DNA of 64,000 nucleotides. Source: Cinclus cinclus. Lineage: Eukaryota; Chordata; Aves; Passeriformes; Cinclidae. The translations under genes were made by a program, and so were the position numbers. The stretch covers positions 5,360,428-5,424,427 of the forward strand of contig NC_085067.1 of assembly GCF_963662255.1 (NCBI RefSeq). The letters are read 5' to 3'. Positions within the stretch are counted from its first letter, which is position 1. Each line of letters opens with the position of its first letter. Shown here one piece after another: positions 26,401 through 36,647 of the stretch. The notes under the pieces were generated by a model. That model was not told the origin of the DNA and did not search any database. It was given only the letters and a program-made list of their open reading frames with translations.

Positions 26401-28414
26401 AGAGAGAATGATGGATGGGAAGCTGTGGCAACATGGAAAATAAGATTAATTTCTTTCCAACTTTAATGCCTCGCCCTCTTGCTTTACTTTTAAAGCAGAA
26501 CTCCCCCTCTGTGCCCTGCACAGGCTAGAAAGCAAATTCTTCTCCAAATATGGTTGGACTGAACAGAACTTGCACGTTCCTTTTGCACAAACTCCTTTTA
26601 CCACCTGCTCCAACAATCACGAGATCTCCTGGCATTTGCAATGCTTCGCTCCATAGCAACTGCTGGGAGATTTGAGTGCATTTTATCCCTAACTCTCCAC
26701 ATTATCATATAGAATTCCTACAGCAAAGGATTTCCAGGTCTTACTCAACGTGTCAGCTGCAGCATTGCTAATGAATGCTGTCATTACTGAGCTTGATTCC
26801 ATAATTAGAAATAATTCTGATTATATCTTCAGGTAATTTCCTTCAGCCGAGTGTTCAGTAAACATGCATCAAAACTGTGACATCCAATTCTCTGTCACAA
26901 CAGCAGCATTTGTTGCAACAACAAAAAGCTGTTGGAGGAGCAATTCTATACAAGAACAGGCTACTTAATACTTAAATCTCTGTTATTCTCTTTTTACGCC
27001 TGTATCTGTGATCAAAGTTAAATTACTAATGAGACTCACGTGGTTTAATCTCAGTATCTTAAGCATAATTTAACTTATATGACTTGAATTTATCTGGTGA
27101 GTTTATTGAAGTCTCCTCCCTAGTTAGATCCAAACTTCTCATTTCAGGACACATTCCAAGCAGAGATATGAACAAACTAAAGATGACCTGAGGCAGACAG
27201 AAAAGCAGAGTTAAAGCCTTCATTCAATGACAATATCAGGTGGCCAGAGACACAGATCTCTGTCACACAATCTCACCTCTATCACCACAGAGGAGGTTTT
27301 AGGAAAAAGAGCTCCCTGGATGTTTTGCCCCAAAAATTTCCCAGCTCCCACACTGACAGAGGATGGGAATATTCCATCAAACTGGCTTGTTAGGATGATA
27401 CAGCAAGTACCTCTATAAAAACTGTGACAGCTTTTGCATGGACTACACTTAGAGGGGAAAAAGTAAATCTCAACTACTCATTCAAGTGAAGGCACTAAAA
27501 CGATAATAACAAAATTCTCATTAAAATAAAGAGGAAGGATTTAACACAGAGATTTGTTCAGGAACCAGAACTATACAATGACTCTCCTAACAGAAACAAG
27601 AACCCCTGCCCTTTAAAAAACAACTGCTAAACCGGCTGGACGTCTGACAATCAGTCTGGATTTGGACTGGGCTTGTGCTGCAGAGGTATCCAAGTCTCCC
27701 TTGAATGAAGCATTTCCTCTGTATCACCAAAGCATCTCCTGTGCTGCCAGAAGACGTCCCAATGAAAACGCAATACAGATACTGCAATCAAAACTAACAA
27801 AGCAAACCACCTGCAATTGTACTTGTTTATGTTCTCCTTAACCACTACTCGCAGCCACAGCACTCCACTCTCCCGAGCTTTTACCACTAAAACGCCTGTC
27901 ACTCCACCTAATTGCCATTGATTACAACACAACCATTGCGGGTGCCTCACCCTCCAGCCCGTAGGGATCCCGAAAATCCCCGCTCCCACAGCGGCTCTCC
28001 AGCGCTGGGGCTGCCCCACACCGGGAGCGCTGACCCCTCCCCGGGCTGCCCCGGCCCCTCCGTGCCCCCGCCCGGCCCGCAGCCCCTCCGAGCACCGGAA
28101 CGGCCCTCCAGCACCCCCCGAGGCACCGGAGGCAGCGCTCCGGGACCCGTCCCCAGCGCTCCCGCAGCCCTCAGCCCCTTCCCCTGGCGGGGGCGGCGGC
28201 GCGTCCCACCCGCGCCTCACCTGGAGGCGATGGCGGCGGAGCAGCGCACCCTCTCGCTGAGGTCGCACAGGGCCTGGTAGTGGCTGTCGCGGCCTTTCTC
28301 GCGCTCCAGGTGGCAGGCGTACAGGGACAGCAGGATGCCGGCGGCGCACACGGCGGACCGCGCCACCCGCTCCCAGCGCGGCACCGACACCCGCAGCAGG
28401 ACGGGCGCCGCCAT
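17496..28414 (-). CDS. VKORC1L1: Vitamin K epoxide reductase complex subunit 1-like 1, complete
   Basis: ER-membrane enzyme that reduces vitamin K epoxide/quinone; paralogue of VKORC1. Three exons on the minus strand: 28414-28221, 18488-18379, 17722-17496, joining to 176 codons plus stop, the same length as the human protein. Residue 1 starts [19 protein letters not shown]. The loop cysteines (Cys50 and Cys58, in [11 protein letters not shown]) and the redox CXXC (Cys139-Ile-Val-Cys142) are all present at the human positions. Hydrophobic transmembrane helices are visible around residues 20-34, 82-100, 103-123 and 126-150, and the C-terminus is [15 protein letters not shown]. An upstream in-frame Met (15 codons earlier) is less likely because the family start and a YY1-type AAGATGGCGGC context coincide at 28414. 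Intron 1 is 9.7 kb, intron 2 is 656 bp. It is convergent with GUSB. Confidence 0.97.
18489..28220 (-). other. VKORC1L1: VKORC1L1 intron 1, no gene seen
   Basis: A 9.7-kb AT-rich intron. Open frames inside (for example about 197 codons at 24412-25005) lack splice support and partly read through a CR1 fragment. I see simple A-tracts (about 21204-21224 and 22957-22985) but no RNA gene that I can recognise. Confidence 0.7.
24837..24948 (+). mobile_element. CR1 3'-end fragment in VKORC1L1 intron 1
   Basis: Contains GAGTCCCTGCCCATGGCAGG, GGCTGGAACAGATGAACTTG and GTCCCCTTCCAACCCAAACC, the terminal part of CR1, antisense to the host gene. The left edge is vague. Confidence 0.8.
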
Positions 28415-28530
28415 CTTGGCCCCGTCCCTCCGCCTCAGCCCGCGACGCGCGCCCGGCACCGCCCCGCCCCGCGCACGCGCGCGCTCCTCATTGGCCCGCC
28501 GCGCACGCGCGCGCGCCCGTCATTGGCCGG
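28407..28530 (-). promoter_or_regulatory. VKORC1L1: VKORC1L1 promoter: duplicated NRF1-CCAAT module and YY1 site
   Basis: Within a CpG island (about 27950-28720), two near-identical modules lie in tandem. GCGCACGCGC at 28471-28480 is followed by ATTGG at 28490-28494, and GCGCACGCGC at 28501-28510 is followed by ATTGG at 28522-28526. GCGCAYGCGC is the consensus for NRF1 and ATTGG/CCAAT for NF-Y. GCCGCCATCTTGG (28407-28419) is a YY1-type element over the start codon. No TATA box was seen. Binding is inferred from motif only. Confidence 0.6.
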
Positions 28531-28719
28531 CCGGGAGGGCGCGCCACGACCCCCTCCCCCTCCTCCCCCCGGATGGCCCCGCCCCTCACCGCTCGCGCCG
28601 GACGTGGCGCCTCGCGACGACGTCACGTCAGGCCTGGGCGGGGTGCGCGGCACAGCGCCCCCTGGCGGCCGCCGCGAGCCCCGGCAGAGTCCCCTCACGC
28701 CCCCGCCCCGCCTGATTGC

Positions 28720-30266
28720 CTCAGGAACATCGCCTTTTCCTGGCGTTATCTCCCTCAGATCTGGGACAAACTGGGGAAAACTTCCGAAAAAGGCGAAAAA
28801 AGTCTTCGCGGCTGAGCTGACCCTCAGGGATGATGTGTCACTTCACCGGAGCTAAGGCGATGTGAGCCTCAGCCTCGTTGTCCAGGTGTTTTGCCATGGT
28901 TTTGGGCAGAATGCGCCGAAGTCCCGCGTGCTGCAGACGCACAGAGCCCATCTGGTGTGCAGAGGGCCTGTTACACTCACAGAGTTCACCGCGGAGTTGT
29001 CTGGGATGTGTCATTTGGACAGACGATTGAAGAAATGTATTAAAAGCTGAATTTTCCAGATGCACACCACAGCCTTGTGCTCACTTGGCTGGGGAGCAGC
29101 TGCTGATGGATTCCCCGGGGCTCGCTCGGCCTTGCACTTGAGCAATGGGATTTCATCACTCCTGTCCCAGATCTGGGGTCGCATTCTCCCTCACAATCAC
29201 ACCACCCAAAATAAGGGCTGGATCCTCTTTCTTTCATACACTGCTATCAAAATCAGCATCAACACCTGGCTGGTGGTTAAAGAACCACTCAATCCCGGTG
29301 TAGCCACACAGAAGTCGTGGCAGCTGAAAATAAACAATCTTTGCTCGCTGTAAACATCACCACAACCATTAGTGCTGATTTTTGGGATGCTACTTGTTCT
29401 TGTGCCCTTCCCAAATCCTTGCTCGCTGTGAGCATCAGCAGATGCGAGGGTGAGCTGGAACAAAAGGGAGCTCTGGAGTTTTCCCAAGGAGCGCAGGGGG
29501 ACAAAGCACAATGGCAGCATTCATCCTGCCATCCTGCCCTCATTGTTCTGCAAAACAAAACAAATCCCAGAGGGACTAGGTCGAAAAGTGACTTCAAGCA
29601 TCAAGAATCCCTCTGCCAGCAAAAAAAACAAACAAAAAAAGAAAAAAAAAAGGGAAAATTGAAAACTATTAATTAAAAAGCATTAAGAAAACCACTCGTT
29701 AAGAAACTAATTGCTTGAAGTGTAGAAGAGCAAAATTTTAACTCCTGCTTTCTATGGTGTGATTTGCTCTCAGAGATGGAGAGAGGCCAAGAGCCAGGGA
29801 GAAGAAGCTCTCAGGGACAAACTCTTGCACCAGTGGTCTGAGCTTCTGCAGATGTCCCTGTTCCGAATGTGTTTTATCATTTATATTTATCTCCTGATAA
29901 TTCTCTTGTCAGCAACTGCTTTTCTGAACTGTGCTTCTGCTCTATAAACTCACAATGTTAGCACTTCTTTCATCAGGAAACAGTTACATCCCCTGATGTA
30001 AAAGATGTTGAAATGTCTGATATTTCACCTCCTTTATAAGTGAAGAAACTGTGAACAAGCAATTTTTTTTGTTGTGACTTAACATAACTGTTGACTGTGG
30101 TATCCCTTATCATTGCTGCTGTGCATAGAAACATCTTAATGAATACAAAAGTTAATAAAACAATTTAAAAATTAATTTCTCCAAGTAGACAGTGTCTCTA
30201 AAGCAAGGAGACTCAGCCCCTGGGTGGGGATGAGGGGTCAGGAGCGAGCCTCGTTTCTTTTTTGGG
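28720..30266. other. Spacer between VKORC1L1 and CHCHD2, no gene seen
   Basis: Unique-looking sequence without splice-supported coding exons. A short related pair (GCTCGCTGTAAACATCACC near 29342, GCTCGCTGTGAGCATCAGC near 29420) is the only internal repetition noticed. An A-rich stretch lies at about 29619-29655. Confidence 0.6.
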
Positions 30267-30267
30267 A

Positions 30268-30570
30268 TGAAAATCACAGAATGGTTGGGGTTGGAAGGGG
30301 CTTTGGAGATCATCTGGAGCAGGTGACACAGGAACATATCCAGGTGGCCTTGGAATGTCTCCAGAGAGGGACACTGCAGGTTCAGAGCTCTGGCACCCTC
30401 AGTGTCAAGAAAATATTTCTGATGTTGGGGTGAAACCTGTTGTGTTTTCGCTCATGGCCATTACTCCAAGTCCTGTAGCTGGGCATCACCAAAAAGAATC
30501 CAGGATCATCCTCTGGCACTCCTTTGGAGATATTTCTGTGGATTGATGGGATCCCCTCCCTGCTCCAGAC
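30268..30570 (-). mobile_element. CR1 LINE 3' part, reverse orientation
   Basis: On + it begins AATCACAGAATGGTTGGGGT, TGGAAGGGGCTTTGGAGATC and continues through CAGGTGGCCTTGGAATGTCT, ATATTTCTGATGTTGGGGTG and TTTCGCTCATGGCCATTAC. These are reverse-complement CR1 landmarks, so the 3' end is at the left. The right edge is uncertain. Confidence 0.85.
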
Positions 30571-30680
30571 TGAAATCCAAAATCTGTAACTACTGAAGGA
30601 CAGAATTCGGACAGGCTTTTGGAGACTCCTTTTCCACAAAAAAACCTCATTTCCCTGAAGGTTGGAGCACTTTTCGTTGC

Positions 30681-31150
30681 GATTTAGGTGTTTGTTGTGA
30701 CCGAGGGTGCCACTGGTGCAGGTTTATTGTGGTTTAGGTGTTTATTGTGACCGAAGGTCCCACACAGAGGCAGGTTTATCGCTATTTAGTGTTCATTGTG
30801 GCTGAGGATCCCACAAGAGTGGATTTATGGCGATTTAGGTGTTTATTGTGGCTGAGGATCCTGTAAGAGGGGATATACCGCGATTTAGGTACTCGTTATG
30901 GCTGAGGATCCTACAAGTGTATTTATCACTATTTAGGTGTTCGTTGCGTCTGAGGACCCTACAAAGGCGGGTTTACGGCGATTTAGATGTTCATTGTGAC
31001 CGAGGACCCCGCACGGGCATACTTATCACAACTTAGGCGCTTATTCCGGCTGAAGGTGCCGCAGACGCAGGTTTAACACTATTTAAACCTTTACGGTGAC
31101 CGACGCTCCCCCAAGCACGGGTTTAAACGCAGTTTAGTTGTTTATTCAGC
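30681..31150 (+). repeat. Minisatellite, ten units of about 50 bp
   Basis: Each unit starts with a GATTTAGGTGTTTATTGTG-like word, followed by GCTGAGGATCC and a variable stretch. Unit starts fall near 30681, 30731, 30783, 30832, 30882, 30930, 30980, 31030, 31080 and 31131, giving spacings of 48-52. Units diverge towards the right. The array ends where the CpG-rich CHCHD2 promoter begins. Confidence 0.93.
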
Positions 31151-31154
31151 CCCC

Positions 31155-31381
31155 TCGCTCACCGCCCCCTCCGCCATCGCGGCCGCTCCCGCGCGGCGCC
31201 TCAGGCGGGCGGAGGGGGCGTGGTCTCAGAATCAGCCCCGCCCCGCTCGCGCGGCGTACCGGAAGTGACGTACAGCCGGTGACCTTCAGAGGCGGCGGGC
31301 GGGTGTCAGGCCGGGCCGTGCCGTTCGGGCCTTCCTGCGCTTCCCTTCCCTCCGTGCCGCTCCGTTCTGCTCCCCGCCGCC
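31155..31381 (+). promoter_or_regulatory. CHCHD2: CHCHD2 promoter with ETS-CRE composite
   Basis: CpG-rich and TATA-less. CCGGAAGTGACGTA at 31259-31272 joins an ETS/GABP site (CCGGAAGT) to a CRE half (TGACGTA), a composite common in housekeeping and nuclear-encoded mitochondrial gene promoters. GC boxes flank it (GGAGGGGGCGTGG at 31211 and CCCCGCCCCG at about 31236). The start site probably lies in 31280-31370. Confidence 0.6.
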
Positions 31382-33430
31382 ATGCCCAGGGGAAACCGTA
31401 GCCGCACGTCTCGTGTGGCGCCCCCCGCCAGGTGAGGGCAGCCAGGACCCCCTCTCCTTCTCCTCTCTCCCCCGCGCAGGCCGCAGTGGTCCGGCCGCCA
31501 TTGTGAGGGCGGGTGACGCACCGGGGTGGTGGCAGCGCCTGGCTGGTTTCAGCTGGGCTGGCTCTGGGTTAGCGGAGAGGGCTTGGGCGCTTTGGGGGAT
31601 GGAAATGGGTCTGCTCTGCTGCAGGGCCTACCGACACCGTGGTGATCAACCGCTTATTGGTCATACTGTGTTTTTCCCCAGAACACCACAGCCCTATGTG
31701 AGCTGGGGAATAACCAGGCAGAAAGAAGCCTGTAATCCTGATTGTGTCTTGCATAAGACGCTTACCAGAACACCGAGTTCATTGCTTCAGCCTGCAACAG
31801 GGGTGTGTGAAATCCCAGCGTGATCTTGGCGCCTCCTGTGCAGCGCCACGAGTCGCACTCGGCGGTTCCTGTGTGTCCTTTCCAGCTCGGGACATTGTGT
31901 GCCTCGCAGGAGGAACGGTGCCTTCCTGGCCCTGCAGCCACGTGCCCGGCCCGCTTTGGGATGATGATGATGATGATGAAGTGATGTTTCTCTTTGTGTC
32001 CCTGCAGCCGGGCACCCCCGATGAGAGCCGCGTCTCCCTCACCGGCTCCTCGGGCCTCTGTCCCCGCAGCAGCTCCGCCTTCTGCCGTGGCGACCCCGGC
32101 ACCGAAGCAGCCAGGGCTGATGGCCCAGATGGCCACAACTGCTGCCGGGGTGGCTGTGGGCTCGGCCGTGGGACACACCATCGGCCATGCCATCACCGGA
32201 GGATTTAGTGGAGGAGGCAGCTCCGAGGCTGCCAGGCCTGATATCACTTACCAGGTGAGGGGAAGTACAGCTGGACACTGGCTATGGCAGCTCCACGTGG
32301 GCTGAGGGAGATGCTGGAGCCTTAAACACCACATGAGTCACAGCTGGGGTACTTAGAGTCTTTATAAAATAGTCTATAGACTGTATTTATATAAAACCAC
32401 ATATAGTCTGTAGCTACAGACTGAATCCCCAAGGTAACTCACCATGAGCCATCTTAAAAAGAGTTCAGACGGATGCAGGAGTGACGTGTGGCAAGGTGTT
32501 GGTGTTACTTTCTACTGTCTTATTCCTCTGATTCAGGCAGGACTTCCATGTTCCAGGTCTGTTTTGCTCAGGTACCACCCAGAGTTACCTGAATGTATCA
32601 AAATCACTCAAGTGTTTGCAATTTAAAAAACTTCTCTGAATGGTGCATTCCACTGCTGGAAAAATGGTTTTGTACTTCAACCCTTTACTTGTTTTCCATT
32701 AAAAAAATGAAGACTTTCGACTGAAATGCAGGGAAGAACCCCTAGCAAGCAGTGTGGAGGTGGTTTGGTGTTGTTGGAAGAGTCCTTATGGAGCCATTTG
32801 GTGTTTCAGGAGCCCCAGGCTGCCCAGCAGCAGCAGCAGTATGGTCCTTGCCACTATGAGATGAAACAATTCCTGGAGTGTGCCCAGAACCAGACTGACC
32901 TCAAGCTGTGTGAGGGCTTCAGTGAGGTGCTCAAACAGTGCAGGGTGTCCAATGGTAAGTACACAGTGCTGACAGGCAGCTATTAAATGGAATAATCACA
33001 ATAAAATGATCATGGGAATGATGTCCTGGGGGTTTGATGCGGCTGGTGGAGTGATGAAGGTGCTCTGAAATCAGGTAAAGCAGCTGCTGTTCTGTTGGGC
33101 TTCGAGCTTGGGTCCTGTATGTGCAGCTGGAGTGGAGAGAGGGTGAATTCCTGATGCTTTGTGCAGGTGCATGGATTGAAGATGACTGGAAAAGTGGCAG
33201 CAGCACATTTGGGGCATTAGCAGAGCTCTAAGGACAGCAAAACCATCCTCTCCTGGGAGGAAGGAGGCAGCTGTGCATCAGTGCTGGTATCTGCAGTTTA
33301 GCATATGCCAGCAAATGCATGAGGGAAGGGGGAGCACCCTTAGAAATCTGTCTTAGGGCAAGGAAAACACCTTCCATTCAGAGATCCAAAACTCACTGAC
33401 ATAACTCCTTCCCTTTCAGGTTTGGCCTAA
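31382..33430 (+). CDS. CHCHD2: Coiled-coil-helix-coiled-coil-helix domain protein 2, complete
   Basis: Mitochondrial intermembrane-space protein, linked in mammals to MICOS and respiratory-chain function and to nuclear oxygen-responsive transcription. Four exons: 31382-31431, 32008-32254, 32810-32954, 33420-33430. They join to 150 codons plus stop (human 151 aa). The N-terminus [11 protein letters not shown] is a basic targeting region, followed by a Pro/Ala-rich stretch. The conserved core is [19 protein letters not shown], then the GGFSGG loop. The C-terminal CHCH domain has the twin CX9C pattern: Cys113/Cys123 and Cys133/Cys143. A run of five Gln (105-109) precedes it. The last exon codes only for the tail Gly-Leu-Ala. 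Confidence 0.97.
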
Positions 33431-33503
33431 GCCTGCACAAGGAGGCTGCTGAAGATCATCTTGCAAGAACTGACCTATGAATGAAAACAAAAAAGGCTTC
33501 AGT

Positions 33504-33509
33504 AATAAA
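33504..33509 (+). terminator. CHCHD2: CHCHD2 polyadenylation signal
   Basis: AATAAA lies 73 bases after the stop in a CAGTAATAAAGTTT context. A second AATAAA at 33724-33729 could give a longer 3' UTR. Confidence 0.7.
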
Positions 33510-33734
33510 GTTTAAAGCTGTTTGGTATCTTGTTAGTCCATATATTCACACTCTCATCCCTGTGGCTTGACTCCTGCCATAGCTGCCTCTGATGTGATCC
33601 AACTTCACAGCTGCAATTTAATTTAGCACAAAATGGAAGAGTGAATAATAAAGCAGAATGAGCTAACATGGGTTTAACTGGTTTTGTTGATTGTTGTGTT
33701 GAATGTATGTAATGTGGTCTTTAAATAAACTTTT

Positions 33735-34375
33735 CTCTCTAGAAGTTCCTTGCTTCAGTTGACTTTGGGTGCTGGAGTTGAAGGGTGAGGAGGTGAGAAT
33801 TGATTTTGTCAGGGTCTTCTGCAGGTGTTTCTTTCATCCTGTGGTAGGGCTGAATCATAAGAGGAGGATGGTCCTGTGGCCTTTCCCTCCTGCCTGGATC
33901 AGGCAAGTGACAAAGCCACTTGTGCTACATGAAAATAATTGTTTTAAAAGGATTTATTGATGCAAAGTGCAAATCCTCCTTTTTTCCATCGGAGGGAGCA
34001 GCCACATTGGGGCTGATAAACACCTGGAAAAGCGTGGATGAGCTGTGTTTCTACCAGGCAGTGTGGGGAATCACTCTTCTTTGAAAAGGGGCAATTTCTG
34101 TTAAAAATCCCCTGAGGTGCTGTTACGCTCTTGGACATTCTGCCTAAAGCATTTCACCTCTCACCTGCAGTTCCTGGAAGTAAAAAATAAAATACTAAAT
34201 CAGTAGTCAAAAAGGACAGGAGTCGGCTCACAGACGTGATGAAGACAGAACTGCCTATCCTGGTGACAGGAGCAGCTTCACATCTGAGCAGAGATCCCGT
34301 TTCTGGGGTGTCCTGATGAAACTGAAAAAAAACCAGCCCGTGTTTTGGGCCAATCTGTGATAACAGGAAATGGCC
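33735..34375. other. Spacer 3' of CHCHD2, no gene seen
   Basis: No splice-supported exon, no recognised element. Confidence 0.6.
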
Positions 34376-34379
34376 TTAA

Positions 34380-34508
34380 GCTGATAGAGGGGAAATTTTC
34401 TTAGACATTAGAAAAAAAAAGATAAAAAAAATCCCTGTTGGGGTGGTCAGACAGCGGAACAGTTTCCCAGAGAAGCTGTGGAGTCACCATCCCTGGAGGT
34501 GTCCGGGA
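34380..34508 (+). mobile_element. Truncated CR1 fragment
   Basis: Contains GGGTGGTCAGACAGCGGAAC, CCCAGAGAAGCTGTGGAGTC and CACCATCCCTGGAGGTGTC, then breaks off abruptly into the PHKG1 CpG island. It lacks the CR1 3' terminus. Confidence 0.8.
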
Positions 34509-34930
34509 GGCGCCCGGCCCTGGCGCCGGGTGACGATTGAGCGGCTCAGGGTCAGGGCGGCAGCGCTGGGACCGGCTGCTCTTTACAGCTCCTTGCCCGC
34601 TGTCCGGGGGACAGCCCCAGCTCCCGGCGGCCTCACAGCAACACCCCCGGGGAGGAGGAGCCGGAGCCGCGCCGGGGCTCGGCGGCGGAAGGGTTAAACC
34701 GGGGAAGTGCCGCAGCTCCGGGGCGGCCCCCGGCCCCCCCTTTGCCCCTTGCCCGGCCATGCCCGCCCGCCGCCCGCCGCTGCCAACTCGCGCTGCGCTT
34801 TCTCCGGGGCCGGGCGGCGGTGGCGGTGGCCGGCCCTGAGCTCTCGGCGGCTCCCGGCGCCAGGCCCGGGCCCAGCCCGGCGCTGCCCTCAGCGAGGTGA
34901 GGAGCCGGCGGCGCTGAGGGGAGGGTGTGT
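34509..34930 (+). promoter_or_regulatory. PHKG1: CpG island, probable PHKG1 promoter and noncoding exon 1
   Basis: Very CpG-rich block 1.7 kb upstream of the PHKG1 start codon. It ends in a good donor, CAGCGAG|GTGAGG, with the exon edge at 34896. The PHKG1 initiator exon appears to be preceded by a splice acceptor (CTCCTTGCAG near 36597 or CCCTCAG near 36612), so a noncoding first exon here is the simplest model. This is inference; no transcript is visible. Confidence 0.5.
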
Positions 34931-36595
34931 GTGTGTGTGAGGGAGGGGGGGGGTCCTGGCCCGGAAAACTCCCGTGCTCAGCGTTCTTTGTCTCCGGGTC
35001 GGGGCTGAGGGAGAGGGACCGCATTCCCTGCTGGCCTAAAAGCTTGTTTGTTTGATTGATTTACCTTGAGTTTTGAGGGTTTATGCTAATGTACGTTTGA
35101 TGTATCTTTGTCCTCCTCAGAGATCTCCCCTCTGTGTTCCTCCGCCTCACCCTCGCTGTTCGTCCGGCCACAAAATCCCCTCACGACCCCCCTTGCACTC
35201 TGCTCATGAACCCAGGGTCTCCCGTTAGAGCCCTGCTCCGCCTGCTTACATAATTCCTGGATGTTTTAAACAAACTCCCGGGTTCTTCCCTCCCAGGAGA
35301 AGGCAGCACGCAGATTCCAGGCTTCTCCCCGCAGTGTCCATGGATGCTCCCCAGCCTCCAGCTCTTCCCCACAAAAGCAACGCCCAGGACCTGGATTTTC
35401 AAAAATAATCAGTGTTTGGTTACCCCCTCCCCACCCCCCTTCACCTCGGAGATATTTTATTTATCCTGCTTCCTGGTCCTGCCTCTCCTTCGTGATTTCA
35501 GCTTGGTTTGGTGCTACTCGCAGTACTTCCAACAGTTAAATTTTTTTAAGTTAAACTCATGGCTGTTTAGAAATGCTCCAGCCTGTGTGAGACATCCCTG
35601 GCAGCAACAGCCAGACGCCCAAAACACCACTTTGGTCCTTAAAACCAGGTCAGGACAAATGCACGTTGCTAATGAGATTTACATGGACTTAGAGCTGCCA
35701 GTGCCCTGGCAGAGTTATTGAGAGGAAAGCTCACAGAACTAGGGATCTCCTGCCCACCTCTGTCCCCTCTCCAGCAACAAATTGTCATCCCAAAGGGACA
35801 GATTTGCTGCCCGGGCTTGTAAGAACTGCTTTCCATCCTAATTGCTCGGACTCCGTGTATGGGCACAGAAACAAGCTGCTTAAGAACCCCTCCAAGCTGA
35901 AATAGGAAAAAGAAATGGGACAAGAGCCTTTCAGGAGTTGTGGAGGCTGCTGGCAGCTGCACAGGAGTGGCTGAGGGAGCTCTTTCAGCTGCTGTCCTCA
36001 CGCTGGCTCAGCTCCCACTGTCCCCAGTCCCCCTGTCCCCACCTGCAGCCCTGTCTCACCCAACCCCTCTCGCTGCTTCACTGACCCTCACTACTTCTTT
36101 TTCCTCCTCAGTCCTCTTTCTCTTCCCTTTAAATGTTATTTTGCCTCCTTATTCTCAGCCAAAGACAACCGTGTCATCTTAAAAATAATAAGGAAAAGAA
36201 AGATAGAAACAATAGGGGCAGATGCCAGCTCCCACTTGGGGTGGTGTTGGTGTGGGGTAGTGTTTCTGAAGGCTGCTGTGTGGGCTGGGCACAGGGAAGG
36301 GATGAGGTTTTGGGGTGTGCAGCATTTCCCAAAGCCTTGGCCCCAGCCAGGCTGGTTCTGCCCCTGGGGACAGGCAGGCTGTGAGGGAATCCAGTGGGGT
36401 TTCTCTTCCCTGTGGGATCTCCACAGCATCCCAAGGGCAAAGTTTGGCTTTTCCAAGCAGCAAAATACCTCCTTTGACTGGTCCAGGATCTTCCTTCTCT
36501 TTCTTCTTCCTCAATGTTTTTTTGTTTTCCATAAGGGACTGATGATCCCAGCTCTGGGGACAGTGAGTGCCCAACCTTGCTCTTTTCTCCTTGCA
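34931..36595 (+). other. PHKG1: Probable PHKG1 5' intron, no gene seen
   Basis: Starts with a short GT repeat (about 34925-34940) and a G run. No coding exon was recognised, and the open frames here are unsupported. Confidence 0.5.
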
Positions 36596-36647
36596 GCCCC
36601 TTTCTGCCCTCAGACAAACCCAGAGTGCTGCCTGACAGGAGCCAGAG

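Noticed and set aside
27651..28349. 232-codon minus frame over VKORC1L1 exon 1
   Set aside because: GC-rich shadow frame overlapping the true VKORC1L1 exon 1 in another frame.
34401..35024. 207-codon minus frame over the PHKG1 CpG island
   Set aside because: Pro/Arg/Gly-rich composition typical of translated CpG islands; no splice support.
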